From the NCBI GenBank assembly GCA_036785325.1, contig JAXIVH010000013.1:8202051-8266050 (forward strand): 64,000 bases of DNA, in the 5' to 3' direction. This stretch comes from Urophycis tenuis (lineage: Eukaryota; Chordata; Actinopteri; Gadiformes; Phycidae). Made by a program: the position numbers and the translations under genes. The notes beneath the pieces are model-generated. The model was not told the origin of the DNA, did not search any database, and saw nothing but the letters and a program-made list of their open reading frames with translations. Shown piece after piece: positions 1 through 20,324 of the stretch. Within the stretch, counting starts at the first letter, position 1; every line of letters starts with the position of its first letter.

Positions 1-128
1 TCCGACGCCCCGCGGTGGCCTGGGCCGCCCGGGCTGCTGGGCCTGCTGAGGGGCCCGGCCTCAGCGGGGTCTCTCACGCACGCTTTGGTCTCCTCGCCAG
101 ATGGACCGTTCTCCGCCAAGTAGGAGCA

Positions 129-165
<37 letters not shown>

Positions 166-1688
166 TGCTGCAATGCTGTTTCTTTAGTCGTGGCGAACGC
201 CGGCTCCACGGACAGGCCGGGCGTGGTCGTGACCTGCCAGCCCGGGTACGCGCCGCCGTTGACGGCGTCCGCTTCGGCCATCGCCTTCTGAAGGTATTCC
301 ATGCTGCTCAGACCCAAGGGTGGGCGCGCGTGACTCATGCCGAGCAGGGACCGTTCCTCGCCCTCTGTGCCCAGGGCCGGCTGCGAGGAAGCCATCATTC
401 TCCCGAGCATCTCCCTGACCTTTATCTCGATGCCAGCCGTGGCCAGGATGGGGTTATAGTCCTGCTGCTCGGCTCTGTCTGCAGACAGGAACCTGTTGTG
501 TATGCTGGAGATGTACTGGGTGTACAGGTTGGCGGGGGCCTCTTGCGCCAGGCTACTCAGCTTGGCGGACATCTCGTGCTCGGCAGAGAGCTTGCTCTTG
601 GCTGCCAGTTTGTTGAGGTGGACCTTCATGTGGTTCTTCAGAAACCACGGCTCTTTGAAGCGCCGGCCGCAGATCTGACAGCAGTGCTCGAAGGAGTCCT
701 TGTGTTTCCTCATGTGACCTTTGAGGAACCAGGCCTGGCTGAAGGTCTGACCGCACACCTCGCACGGGAACTCCCCGACGGGCTTGGCCTTGTCGCAGGC
801 CCCCGCGGCGGCCCTCTGCCCCTGGGCAGTGTCGGCGGTGATGTGAGCCGTCTCCACGTGGCCGATCAGCTCTTCCTCGTGCGTGGCGGCAAAGTCGCAC
901 AGGGTGCACTTGTAGGGTTTGTGCAGAATGCGGATGTGGCGCTCCAGCTCCTGCTGCTTCCTGAACTTGCCCCGGCAGAAGGAGCAGCGGAAGCCGCCGG
1001 CGGGCAGGGGCTGCGCCGCCTCATCGTGGACGCTCGCCACCGTGGCGGCGGGCGCCGGGGCGTGAGACAGGCCCTCGGCCGCCCCGGGGCGAGCGAGGGA
1101 GAGGCGGGGGGATGGTGCCGGGCCGTTGGGCGGCGGAGGCTGCTTCTGGAGCTGGGCGAGGAGGGACCCCTGCTGATGGCCGATGTAGCTGCCCCGCATC
1201 TGCCGGTCCCTAAGTATGGCCCTCTCCTCAAGCTCATGAAGCAGCCTGTTCTCCTCCCTGACGCGCCCGCGGCCCTTTCCCAGAATGCCCTGCTTGTGGG
1301 TGCGGAGGTGGATCTTGAGATTGCCCTTCTGCGCGGCCCGATGGTCACAGTAGGGACATTTGAAGGGCTTCTCCCCGGTGTGTGTGCGCATGTGGAGGGA
1401 CAGGATGCTGTTGAAGCGGAAGCGTTTCCCACACAACGGACAGGGATACTTCCGGTTCTTGTGGGTGTCTTCGGGGCCGGAGCTCGCCTGCGTGACAATG
1501 CTCTGGTTGGCGACGCGCATGAACTGAGGAAGCTCCACTCTTCCATTCATGCTGCTCAGTATTCTGGCATCCATTATCTGATTGGCCAAAAGCGCCATCT
1601 GGCTCTTAATTGGGTGGGTTGCCAGGTTAATGAGGCCCTCCTTTTGGGGATCAGGTAATGTTTCAGTGTGACGGTCAGGAATGGCTAT
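1..1688 (-). CDS. znf536: Zinc finger protein 536, large 5' coding exon (partial)
   Basis: Read on the minus strand, this exon gives about 562 codons without a stop and runs off the left edge. Six C2H2 fingers are visible in order: KYPCPLCGKRF, FKCPYCDHRA, FRCSFCRGKF, YKCTLCDFAA, FPCEVCGQTF and HCCQICGRRF. The first two are joined by the linker HTGEKP, and the stretch between fingers two and three (GRGRVREENRLLHELEERA) is typical of ZNF536. ZNF536 is a nuclear DNA-binding repressor of neuronal differentiation. The exon appears to start at a splice acceptor (pyrimidine-rich, ending cccag at 1693-1689) and the frame is open upstream to a stop near 1715, so the initiator ATG probably lies in an unseen upstream exon; the first in-frame ATG here is at 1598 (MALLANQ). 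A 13-residue polyglutamine run is at 132-173. The fourth finger and inter-finger loops match ZNF536 better than the related ZNF219. Confidence 0.93.
132..173 (-). repeat. CAG repeat encoding polyglutamine in znf536
   Basis: Ten uninterrupted CTG triplets (CAG on the coding strand), then one CAA and two more CAG codons, give 13 glutamines C-terminal to the zinc fingers. Human ZNF536 has no glutamine tract here as far as I recall, so it is probably lineage specific and length-variable. Confidence 0.85.
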
Positions 1689-3730
1689 CTGGGACGAGCA
1701 GGGGGCTGGAAGTTAACACTGTGCTGATTGTTAACAGCTACTTAGATCAGGTAGAATTGGTTGTGTTTCCCATCTGCTTTAGTTCGCCGTAGAGCCGAGA
1801 ATGAGATCAGACCTAAAAATGAAAATAAAGGAGAAGAGAGAAAATGTTTAAAGTTTTTTTGACAGCAGCATTGTTCTTTAATGTACTCTCATTTCAAGGT
1901 AAAATGGCAAAAATGATGATGGTGGTTATTTTCTCACTGATCACTATAACTATTACTAGGAAACAACCAGGAAACAAAGCAAGGTAAGATTTGACTCTCA
2001 TCCTGTGTTTGGTAGGTCCGTGGTTTTCAGATCATTGTTACCGATGGTAAAAATGCTGAATAAGTAAACCACAAAGACTTCCTTTACAAATATGAGTGTT
2101 TTTTAAGTGCATGCTGAAACCGTCGTCTCTCACACAATGTACTGATAAAACAACACAGACACAGTTTGAACATCAAAGCTGCTTCCTCTTGCCCTGACTG
2201 TTGCATTTCACAAATTTGTGGAACAATATAAAAACCCCCATCAAAGTTGAACACTCTGGCAGGCCCGATGCGCACTTAAATCAAACTTTTACCACAGGTA
2301 ATTATGTCACCAGATTAAACAAACAACTTAATCTAACAATAAAAGCAAAGAGAAGCGAGTGCGTGTGTCTCCGAACAGAAAGCTCAAACATGCCTTACAT
2401 TCACCACCGCCAGAGCCAACTCCCTTTAGCAATTCCTCTGTAGCCACAAACAAAGCTTCAAATTCAGAACGCGCTACAATAGCAGAGGTCACATAAGCCA
2501 GCCCTGCGCGGCTCTAGTCGCACACCAAAGGGCACGGAACAAAGCCGGCACTGTCCACAATGAATTAACACAAGATTACATCATCCTGGACTGCAACCTC
2601 AGTCAGTCAGGAAAAATTATGTGTGCGGAAAAAAAAAAAAACATGGCGATAAAGTGTCGGACTGTTTGTGGCGAATTGGCCGCGTGGGTCACATTTTCGT
2701 TTATGATGAATGTGAGCGATCAGGCATCACTGTAACTGGAAATGAATAAGTAATCGCTGGCACGAACCTTTGCGGTATAGAAGACAGCAGAGCACTGTTT
2801 TAGTTTGCCTTGCGATTTATAAGAAGTGTAGGAATAGAGCGAGACGTTTCCCATGAATGTCTGTTAGTGTCTAAATGAGTGTGAGGGTGCACTCATGTGT
2901 GTGGGTGTGCAGTGTGCATAATTCGCATTGTAGCACATACACACAGGACTGTCAACATGTACAGACTGACAGCTGCTGGGTTGGTGGAGAAGCCGAAACG
3001 CAGTACAATGTTGTCAAGTGTGTTATCTCCCTTCAGAGCAAATTAGCGTCTTCCAGTTCAACCCCCGAGATGGAGATTGATTGCGGTTAAGCGTTGAGGT
3101 GTCAAGGTAGCTGCCATGTAGGTGTGGTTGAAGGGATGCATTGCACATGCAGCTGACGGTTATGAGAAACTAATAGTATATCGAGGCATCTGATCGTTGT
3201 TGCTGTGAATGTAGAATGTGAGTATTATGTTAAGTAGTACAATTGATTCTTCTGTAATTCTACTTTCCCTTTTAACACGTGACCACTATCCTAGATCCAA
3301 ATAACTCCGATGAGACTGATTCTGTTAAAACATAGACAGTTTCACTTTATTGCCACAGCTGTGTGAGGAGAGAATTCTATATTCTATCTGGGACAGAAAT
3401 GATTTCACCTCATAGCAAATTGCATCCTAAGCCTACAACCAATAGCTTCAGTTCTCTTCTAATGTGACCTATTTACAACATAAATACAAATGTATCTACT
3501 AGGCTGCTGTAAATATTCTACAATTAGTCAAGTATGCAATCTGAACATACCTCACATTAATATAACAGTACCTGCTTTTTCTTTCAAAATTTGAATATGC
3601 CTGGATAACAAAGTGCTTGAATAGCCTTTTGTTATAAACCGATCGACAACAAAAGTAGAATTGATTCTTGCAGGATTGCCTTGCATGTCAGCCACTATGC
3701 TACCCAGCCAGAGAAACGGACATGTAGATC

Positions 3731-3761
<31 letters not shown>
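3731..3761. repeat. (GACA)n microsatellite
   Basis: About seven and a half tandem copies of agac. Confidence 0.9.
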
Positions 3762-4332
3762 TCGCCCAGCATGCCAGTCTACACACTGACCAGTTAAGGC
3801 ACGAGGTGCATGTTGCAGGCAGAGGGCCGAAGCAACATGCTACAACACCATACACTTTCAGACAGGCAGATTAATGAAAGGCAAGACTAGAGTTTCTCCG
3901 CAGACCCCCCAAAAGCCTGACGGAGACAGAATAGTCTTACCCACTACATTCATTACTGTAGGAGAACGGTGCACAGAAAGAGCACACACAGCACTAACAA
4001 ACTATCTCCTCGTGAGTAATAGCTAAAACACTCGTAAAGGAATACATACACATTTGTTGTGGACAAAGTAAATATATGCCACTCTTTTTTTTTGTCCACC
4101 AAAAATCATCACAATAAGAATGTGGCTTGTTGCTTGTTAAAAATGAAAAAAGGAAAATCTGGTGAGCACATGAGTGCACGAGTGATTCACAGTTCCTTGG
4201 GAGTCAGCTATTGCGTGATATTTTTTCACGGAGGTCTCCTGATTAAATTTAGTTTTGTTTAGTGCAAGAATGCTTATTACTGGTCTTAAATATAATGAAC
4301 ACTGAGAGAGAATAAATCCTCACGGCTGGAAG

Positions 4333-4334
<2 letters not shown>

Positions 4335-4372
<38 letters not shown>
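4335..4372. repeat. (AT)n microsatellite
   Basis: Nineteen uninterrupted AT units followed by an A-rich stretch. Confidence 0.9.
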
Positions 4373-4378
<6 letters not shown>

Positions 4379-4770
4379 AAAGGAAAAGCTATAGGGCAGT
4401 TAGTTTGGAATTAGACTCAAAGGAGCAGGGTAGCTTAGTGGTGCCCAGCTGTGTGGACACCGGTGGGACTGGGGCTATATTCAGACTGGAGATAAAACTA
4501 GCCTAAAACTGACCGAGCCACCCCCACCCCCCCCCCCCCCCCCCCCCCCTCCCAAAAGCCTCCTCTTCACACACATGTGTCTAAGTAGCCACTGGAGGAC
4601 GAAAAAAAAAAAACACCGCCGTGATGATTGATTTTTGAATGCGTTTTTTTTCGTTTTGTTTCGATTTTTTTTTTCAGAGAAAAATCTTTTCTGTAAATGG
4701 CGGATTGTGTGACACACAATCTGAGTATGTCGCGTCCAATTGGGATTATCTCACTTGGAACAAGTCACAT

Positions 4771-4946
4771 ATGAAGGGGGCATTTAGCAGACGCTTTTGT
4801 CCAAAGCGACTTACAATCAGTACATTTGTGGGGTTCGACGTGTGGACAGTTGTAGGTGGGGGATCAAGGGGATCGAACCGCCGACCCTACGGTTAGTGGA
4901 CGACCTGCTCTGTCCACCCGCTCTACCCACTGAGCTACTGCCGCCC
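4771..4946 (-). mobile_element. tRNA-derived SINE
   Basis: The reverse complement starts with a tRNA-like head: gcagtagctcagtgggta holds an A box (TAGCTCAGTGG) at about 4919-4940, and GGTTCGATCCCC at 4868-4879 is a B box. An extra insert of roughly 20 nt separates the two boxes compared with a real tRNA. The body ends in the segment gtaagtcgctttggac...gcgtctgctaaatg, which recurs in many teleost SINEs (V-SINE-like; family name inferred). The head directly abuts a perfect hairpin at 4947-4977. Degeneration and the expanded A-B spacing argue against a functional tRNA gene. Confidence 0.8.
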
Positions 4947-4977
4947 TTAATATTTCTTGTACTACAAGAAATATTAA
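4947..4977. repeat. Perfect 14-bp inverted repeat, 3-nt loop
   Basis: ttaatatttcttgt (4947-4960), loop act, then acaagaaatattaa (4964-4977): the two arms are exact reverse complements. The hairpin touches the tRNA-like end of the SINE. Confidence 0.9.
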
Positions 4978-6537
4978 AAGGAATTCATAAAACAAATCAC
5001 TGGTTACAGCAATGGGACGTAGGGAACATCCCAAATGTGTGTCTTCTCTGGTTTCCTGCACGCCACTACAGGTAGGCACATATTACACTGGAAATAAAGC
5101 AGCCAAGGATATACATTAAATCACGTATGTGTAAACAGTTGCTCTAGTTTGCCCAGACCACCTGTTCTTCCTGGAAGGAAACAAAGCCTGGGCATATTAC
5201 GGCATGTATTATCAGTGTGGGGTTCGCTGGGGATGCCTTGCAACGGAAGACGCTTATCCACATGGTGGAGTCTGTCTCAGATGGCTGGACCCTGCAGGAA
5301 GGCAGCCATCTCCAGTAGAACTCCTACTGATTTCACAGAACGGCGCTATTCCAACATATTGACATATCTCCCTTTCTTGAAATGTACACATTTCCAGCTG
5401 TCTAAAAACCACCAAAAAAAAACACTGTCAATAAAGTTGTTTAGTTTTAACTTGACGTCAAAGTCGCAGCGTGAAAGATTGAGCACCCCCCGGTAAGTAA
5501 GCAGGAGACTTTGAGAATTCCGAGAATATATATAACTATATATAACATATACTCACAAACTAGCTAGCTCGGCTGGACAGTTGGCATGAGTGGGAGGGGC
5601 TTTGGGAGGATGTGGATATTCTTGTAAACAAAGAGCTTTGGTACCAACTGGCCAGCATTTTCTATCTGTAGAATGTATCTATACATCATAGGGCGTGATT
5701 CTACCAAATAACATTGTTGAAAACAATGTGGCTGCTGGCATGTCCAGGTTATGTAAAATTAGGAGTGGGTTGAAATGTAACACAATGGGGACTTTAATTT
5801 AGTTTGACAGAAGGGGACGGAGGGGTGCAAATACAATTGTGCATACTACTTTCACATTTTCATCTCGAACACACTCTGAGGCATTAAAACAAAAGTCATT
5901 AAACAAGTCATCACAAAATCACAGCAGGAGTTTGGTAATGCCCCTTACAGTAACTCATTAAGCTATGACAACTAGAGAAAGGAGAAAAAAAAAACACAAA
6001 CAAAGAATAAAATCCAAGGCACATTAACTGGGCTGATAATTCAATGAACTCACTCATTTGGCAGCCATCTTGCTGTTGTGATGATCTTTATTCAGCCCTG
6101 GTAGTGCAGCAGAGAACCATCATACAGTAGCACTGGCTGGCCCTCTCTCATAAAGGACATCTGATATATCTGTATGGATATCTCCTTCTCTTTCTCCATC
6201 CATCCTCTCCAATTTTCCATACATCTCTCTCTTCCTCTCTCTCTCTCTCTTTCTTTCTCCAGAAAACAGCAAAAGATCCACCATTAGACAACGGGGTATC
6301 AGCGTAATTAGAAAATGACTTCCTTTGCAATCCTAGCTAAGTAGTTTACACACTGTAATTACAGGGACAAAAATCATCTATTAAATCATTTCATTGATTG
6401 AGCTCATCAACCCAGTAGGATCCCAGGATTGTGTTCAGGCAAACATCTGGGCTAAAGGAATTAGCCTTTAGTCTCCCGGGAATCACACGGCAGCAGGCGC
6501 CTGGCCGTGGACGCCGGACACGGGAGTGCGGCGTGCC

Positions 6538-6560
6538 GGGGGGGGGGGGGGGGGGGGGGG
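6538..6560. repeat. Poly-G tract, 23 nt
   Basis: Uninterrupted G run in a locally GC-rich segment (about 6475-6740). No gene was recognised around it. Confidence 0.9.
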
Positions 6561-6910
6561 ATGGGCCCCAGAGCGACCGCGGGGGTCCCTCTGGGCCGCG
6601 TCATGAGACGTGGAACAGGGGCCAACGCCACGCCACTGAACCATCGCTGCACTTTTCCGTGCCCTCATCGTTTCACGTCGGCGACGCAATCTGACTTAGA
6701 GGAAGGAGAGGGGGCGTTGCACTGCGATGACGACACGTTTCTCGAGAGTCACAGAGGACGTGGGTCTCTCATCCTGTACGCCGACCGGCACACTCATATG
6801 TGTAAATCGATCAAAACGATGGCGACCTGCATAGTTTTTTTTTCGCATGGAGGACGCCCTTCACTCTGTTGTCTGGGCGCCCTCTGCCCTGACTTTCTAA
6901 CCAATACACG

Positions 6911-6912
<2 letters not shown>

Positions 6913-6965
<53 letters not shown>

Positions 6966-7056
6966 ATGTGTGTGCGTGCGTGTGTGTGTGCGTGCGTGCG
7001 TGCGTGTTGTGTGTGTGTGTGTGTGTGCGCGGTGCGCGTGTGTGTGTGCGTGGGTG
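6913..7056. repeat. (GT)n imperfect microsatellite
   Basis: About 140 bp of GT units with scattered GC substitutions. The ORFs through it are low-complexity Cys-Val/His-Thr shadows. Confidence 0.9.
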
Positions 7057-7584
7057 CCCGCCGGTGAAGGTGAAGTACGCCGTCTCGTGTCCTGTGAACG
7101 AGCCCTGCCACTGTGTGTTGGCAACAGAGGCAAGTGTTTAATGTGGCAGCTGTTGGCCTTGTGGATTCTCACTAATCACTCTCTCCTGATTACTCTGATG
7201 AGTGTATGATGCTCTTAAATAATCAACCCGCGATGAAAAAAGATCAATAATTATCGTCATCTCCCTAAGTAGTGCAGCTGCACCCGCCTGCAATAATTAC
7301 AACTAGAACCAGGGCGCCTTCTCTCGTCACTTAGCACCACTTATTATTAGAGATAGCGCTAATTGGTGCAGTAGTGGCCGACAATACTTTGTAGGGTTCA
7401 TCATAAAACAGCCATGCCTGGAAGGTTATGACAGATCAGAGACCTCGGAGCCAAGGTATGGTATTAAACATTGCATGCTGAGACAAAGAGATGATGTGAC
7501 GTAGGGGAGCAGTAGACATTCTATCAGCGAGCCCCTCGGATAGCGTTTGCCACGCTTGCCCCCTCGCCATTCCTCGCCGCCGCG

Positions 7585-7590
7585 CCCCCC

Positions 7591-7649
<59 letters not shown>

Positions 7650-7668
7650 ACACACACACACACACACC
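7585..7668. repeat. Poly-C plus (CA)n microsatellite
   Basis: Nine C then about 37 CA units with one CAGA interruption. Confidence 0.9.
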
Positions 7669-8224
7669 TCCCACCTCCACCCCTTCCTTCCTTTATATCA
7701 GCCTGGCAGACACAATTAACATTTTCATAAAAACAATTCCCTGCCTCCGATAGTCCCATGTAATTTGTTTTCCATCTCTGTTCATTAATCATTGTTTAAA
7801 TCGGTGAGCCATCCGCTCCACTCTGCCATCTGCACTCAGCTGTGCTACAGATATGACACCTTCCCTCTTAATGGGAGCTGACAGCCAGGAGAGGAGGCCC
7901 GTGGAAAATAGCTTCCTGCATGTGCGCCGAGTCTCCATCCCACATCCTGCCAGCAGGTGAAAGTAGGCTATTTAATGGGTTCTGATGAATCCCAAAGGCA
8001 AACGCGATTACAATACAACACGAGAACGTACGCAACCCAACTCCATGCTCGTGCCTCACAACCCAACTCCATGCCTCGTGCATCACAACCCCGGCGCCAC
8101 CATCATGCCAAAAAACAACCAGGACGGCGAAGAGAGACTGGAAGCAGCGTTCACCAGAACACCACGCAGACATACTTTGCAACAATGGCAATACATTCCA
8201 CAATTTGTCGAGAGCTTTTGGGAG

Positions 8225-8286
<62 letters not shown>
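8225..8286. repeat. 62-nt poly-C tract
   Basis: Sixty-two consecutive C residues, then ACCCCCACCCCCCA. This is the longest mononucleotide run in the window. The length is at the limit of what sequencing can measure, so the true size is uncertain. Confidence 0.9.
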
Positions 8287-8963
8287 ACCCCCACCCCCCA
8301 TCCCGCCTTGGTAGTTAAATTAGTGCAGTGTTCCTACAATATGCTATTGTTTTCCTGGAATTGGGAGCAAGGTTATTAATTATTCACTGTTGTGTTCTCA
8401 TGCGCAGGGGGGGTGGGGGGGGGGGGTATGCTTTTCACTCTGTTGCCTCATAGCTCAAACACTTAGGGCCACGGAACCCGGGCACATTTCACCAGGCATC
8501 ATCATGGAGATACAACACTCACAAGCAAAGGCGTTCAGGGATGAAAAGTTTCCAAGAGTTGTGAGTGATTGGGGGGAAATGCGTTGTGATTCGCCCGCCC
8601 TGGTCCAGATTTGAACGTTTCCTAGATTGCCACACACTCACACACCGGTAAAATCATTTTGAAGGAAGTTCACCCCTCTTGTTGTTTTGATTTTCTTCCA
8701 AATGAGTTTAAGCCTTTGACAAATAGCTGAGACATTTTCCGAGCAAATCCTGTTTAATGTGGCTGTGGGGTTGCCAAAAAGTTCATCTGGTCTGTTGATT
8801 TGAGCACGGATTACAGAAATTAAAATCATGTGTTCCATGTTCAAACAAGTGCTTCCTTCGGGGGGGAGAAAGTTGCCAAGCAGAGCTTTGTCATGTAAGC
8901 CCGTGTGACTTTCTTGCAGTATAATGAGAATAGGGCTGTGGTGCAACATTTGATACAGTTTCA

Positions 8964-8967
<4 letters not shown>

Positions 8968-9052
<85 letters not shown>

Positions 9053-9060
9053 CCTCTCTC
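8968..9060. repeat. (CT)n microsatellite
   Basis: About 40 uninterrupted CT units followed by a short C-rich CT tail. Confidence 0.9.
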
Positions 9061-9519
9061 ACAACAGCCCCCCTCTCTCCTTATGGCAGCAATAAATTCA
9101 ATGGGCCTTTCTATACCGGCCAAGAAGGATCGCGTATTAAATCAGTTAACCTCTTTACAACGCATATTTTCACTCCTGAATGGTGTCACTGACTTCCTCC
9201 CATAGTTATGAGAAGAAGAAAAAAAAAATCCCGACACACACGGAGATACGCTCAAGAGGCGAGGGTTTTTTTTTGTTCAAACAAAAGCAGCCGCTGGTAG
9301 TAAATAACTAGTATGTTCAGTATAAACAAAATCTGAATATTTCATGTTGATTGATCGTGCTGACTGCCACCCACCTGCTCCTCCTCCTGTCCCACTGGAG
9401 CTGGCGAGAGGAGAATTCAGTAATTGAGGAGAGCAGAGCGTGGGTCTCTTTTTGCTCACATATGACAGATGGGGCATCATCGCTTCAAAGGAGAGCATTT
9501 GGAAAAGGAGGAGGGAGGT

Positions 9520-9573
9520 GGGGGGGGGGGGGGGGGTGGTGGTGGTGGTGGTTGTGTGTGCGTGCGTGCGTGC

Positions 9574-9622
<49 letters not shown>

Positions 9623-9637
9623 GGCGGGGGGGGGGGG
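9520..9637. repeat. Compound poly-G / GGT / (GT)n / poly-G repeat
   Basis: A G run of about 17 passes into GGT triplets, then GTGC/GT dinucleotides, then a second G run of about 13. The whole block is purine-T on one strand. Confidence 0.85.
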
Positions 9638-10420
9638 CAGAGGCTGAGGGTGCATGGTTTTGCAGCCAGCTAAAGAACATTGCACAGGTGACACGAAATC
9701 TGGGGGGGCAGTCGCGTAACACTCGTGCGAGGAGAGCAAAAAAAAAGAAAGGCGTATACAATACCACGTTGAACACGCACGCTGATTTGACGCGGAACAA
9801 TACATCTATCAACAACGAGCCACGCTGTATAAATAGGCATAGGCCTGCAGTTAACACACAGAAACTCCGTTAGGGTTTTTTTTTGTTGTTGTTGTAACGG
9901 AGAGCCAAATAAATACAGCACCAGAATATGGTGTAACGCATACCCTAACGCACGAAAGGCTTAAAAGAACAGAGTTAATGACAAGGAAAACGGATTCGAT
10001 CAAATGTATGGATGGTTGATGAAAACGAGAAGTCCGGATTAGTTGGGGGTAAAAAAAAAAAGTGGGAAAATGTATTTCCACTTAAGTGCACCACTTTATT
10101 TCAAAACGAAAGGGATTCTAGGTCAGGCGCATAAACATCCGCCGAGTTAAGACAACGACATGACATGACAGTGTGTGATCTACGTTAAATAACACGACAA
10201 ACATCCTAAAAATGACTTACTTTCAGCTACAACCGGCCACAACGAGATCGATGAAAAAAAAAAAAAAAACACGCGTGCCTTATTCGCGATCCGCGAAACT
10301 CCCGCGATCGTGAGGGTGGGAAGAAGAAAAAAAATGCGACTTGTTTGGAAACTTATTTTTACTTCCGCGAAATCACCAACTAAAAGGAGCACCAGTCTGC
10401 GAGAAAGAGCCAAGCTTACC

Positions 10421-10750
10421 TGGGCGATGAGGAGGACGCGGAGTGACAGCGGGAGTCAGTGACGAGTGATGAGCTGCATGACTGACTGCTGTATGTATGC
10501 CATGTGTGTGTGTGAGTGTGAGTGTGTGAGTGTGAGTGAGTGCGTGTGTGTGTGTGTGTGTGTGTGTAAGTGTATGAGCGCCTGTGTGTATCCCCCCCGC
10601 GCTGCCCCAGCCGTATTCAAGCTTCCCGACCGTATTCCCTTTCACTCGGGCTGCGGGCACATCCTGCATGCAGAGACGCGGACGAGTGGCGTGTTTTCTT
10701 GCAATAATTCCAGCGCAAACAAGCGCTAATGAAAATTTCGACATTTAATT
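10421..10750 (-). promoter_or_regulatory. Candidate znf536 first (non-coding) exon and promoter
   Basis: On the minus strand, a GC-richer segment ends at 10421 in a good splice donor (cgcccag followed by gtaagct). It is the only clear donor in CpG-containing DNA upstream of the znf536 coding exon, so it may be the 3' end of a 5' UTR exon. A (GT)n/(GAGT)n tract at 10502-10567 lies inside. No znf536 coding sequence was recognised in it. Purely inferential; transcript data would decide. Confidence 0.3.
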
Positions 10751-12264
<1,514 letters not shown>

Positions 12265-12270
12265 TTTATT
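12265..12270 (-). terminator. uri1 polyadenylation signal
   Basis: tttatt on the plus strand is AATAAA on the minus strand, about 540 nt beyond the homologous uri1 stop at 12808 and the first hexamer I noted there. Confidence 0.5.
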
Positions 12271-12709
12271 TTCTTACTAACTCGAAAACAGTATTTTTTT
12301 GGGATATATAAAGCTGTTCACATCAGTGGACAATTACATTCAATCAAAATGTCACAAGGACTATAACCAGTTATCACATGATGCTGCGAAATGAAAGAAA
12401 AAAGGGAGAAAACGATGAATCTTAAAAGTTGCAAGGCTTACTTTTTTTCCCCGTCAATATTGCAGACAACACAAGGGATCAAAGGAAAAGCAGTGAAAAC
12501 ACCGACTTGTCACGATACATGTTAAGACTCAGCCACAGGGGGCGTCTACTAACCAGGACAAGCACTAAGGCAAAAAGGTTGACAAATGTTTCAAGTGCAG
12601 TTATATTGCTGACGCGGGTGAGATTAAAACAAACAAAAAACATCTAAAATAAGCAGTCGTACACGTGTCGCTGCTGTCATGTTGGCGACAGGAGTGTACG
12701 ACGCAACCG

Positions 12710-12741
<32 letters not shown>
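12710..12741. repeat. Poly-C tract, 32 nt
   Basis: Thirty-two C residues (poly-G in the uri1 3' UTR on the transcript strand). Confidence 0.9.
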
Positions 12742-12807
12742 ACCCCTTCTGGAAAAAATACAAAGGGCTCCGAAAGGTAAAAGTATGAACCGCTTCCCGC
12801 TGACGGT

Positions 12808-19496
<6,689 letters not shown>

Positions 19497-20323
19497 TGTC
19501 GTCCCACGCGTTGTTGTGTGCATCAAATGAAAATGAAAGGATATTGCTCCAAAACAATCCTCAAGGGTTGTGAGTCCTAAAGAAGTGTTTATGAATGCAA
19601 TCACAGATATTCCTGAGACCCGTTCTTGTCGTATTCATCAAGGGGGCAGTGCTGATAATCCACAATTTTAGAAGTGGTATCATTTCACACTCTCATTTCA
19701 GTATTTCGTACGACCACAAAAACATCCACAGAAAGGTATTCCATCCGACGGTCGTCACTGATCCTGCGCCATGTTTCTCCACTTGGACCCCGATGTACTC
19801 TGGGTAAATAATTGATATAACCTGATTTTAAATCAGACAGTTTTAATATACATCGGCAATGGAAAATAACACATGTATGCTGATCACATATAAATAAAAT
19901 TATCGGTATTAAGTGTAACAGTAAATAAGTGTAATAGTCACATACACTTCATACGCCGTTCTGAAACACACTTCCCATCAAGCATTGCGACCATGTCCGA
20001 GATCGCATGTGAGATCAGACGTCAGATAATAACCAGTGTGAATCCTGCAGAACTCTGAAATAAAAAAGAATCAGCGAAACAGCGGTGCGCTAACATACCA
20101 ATATCCAGTAGGTGAACGTTACGTACCTCTTTGGGAAAACATCCGGGTTTTAATTAAACGTTTATGGAAGTTCGCGCATCTGCTTTTAGAAATGCTGATG
20201 GTATCAGTATTGTGATTACGATGGGGTTGACAAAGTAAAACCGAAAATGCCATGTTCAGTGGAATGACGGTGTCCAAGGTACAAATGTAATATATTTGTA
20301 AGTTACTTGATATGATTTTACAG
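19497..20323. promoter_or_regulatory. Divergent uri1 / c19orf12 promoter
   Basis: 827 bp separate the uri1 ATG (minus) from the c19orf12 coding exon (plus), so both promoters must lie here. A ZNF143/Staf-like sequence, acacttcccatcaagcat, sits at about 19968-19985. No TATA box is evident. There is no room for ccne1, which lies between these genes in human. Confidence 0.6.
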
Positions 20324-20324
20324 A

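Larger units (their letters stand above)
1689..10420 (-). other. znf536 5' intron (8.7 kb), repeat-rich, no coding exon seen
   Basis: No exon-like open frame with splice sites was recognised on either strand. Content: (GACA)n at 3731-3761, (AT)n at 4335-4372, poly-C at 4527-4549, a tRNA-derived SINE at 4771-4946 with a hairpin beside it, a (CT)n tract near 6224-6260, poly-G at 6538-6560, (GT)n at 6913-7056, (CA)n at 7593-7668, a 62-nt poly-C at 8225-8286, (CT)n at 8968-9060 and a G/GGT/GT compound repeat at 9520-9637. The missing amino-terminal znf536 coding exon should lie here or further upstream, but I could not identify it. Confidence 0.55.

Noticed and set aside
15..1658. 547-aa open frame on the plus strand
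   Set aside because: Exactly antisense to the zinc-finger exon of znf536; its composition is that of a GC-rich complement and it has no recognisable domain.
4771..4946. Possible functional tRNA gene
   Set aside because: A and B boxes are present but spaced too far apart, with no acceptor-stem pairing and a SINE body attached.
19497..20323. Space for ccne1 between uri1 and c19orf12
   Set aside because: The interval is only 827 bp and contains no cyclin-box coding sequence.
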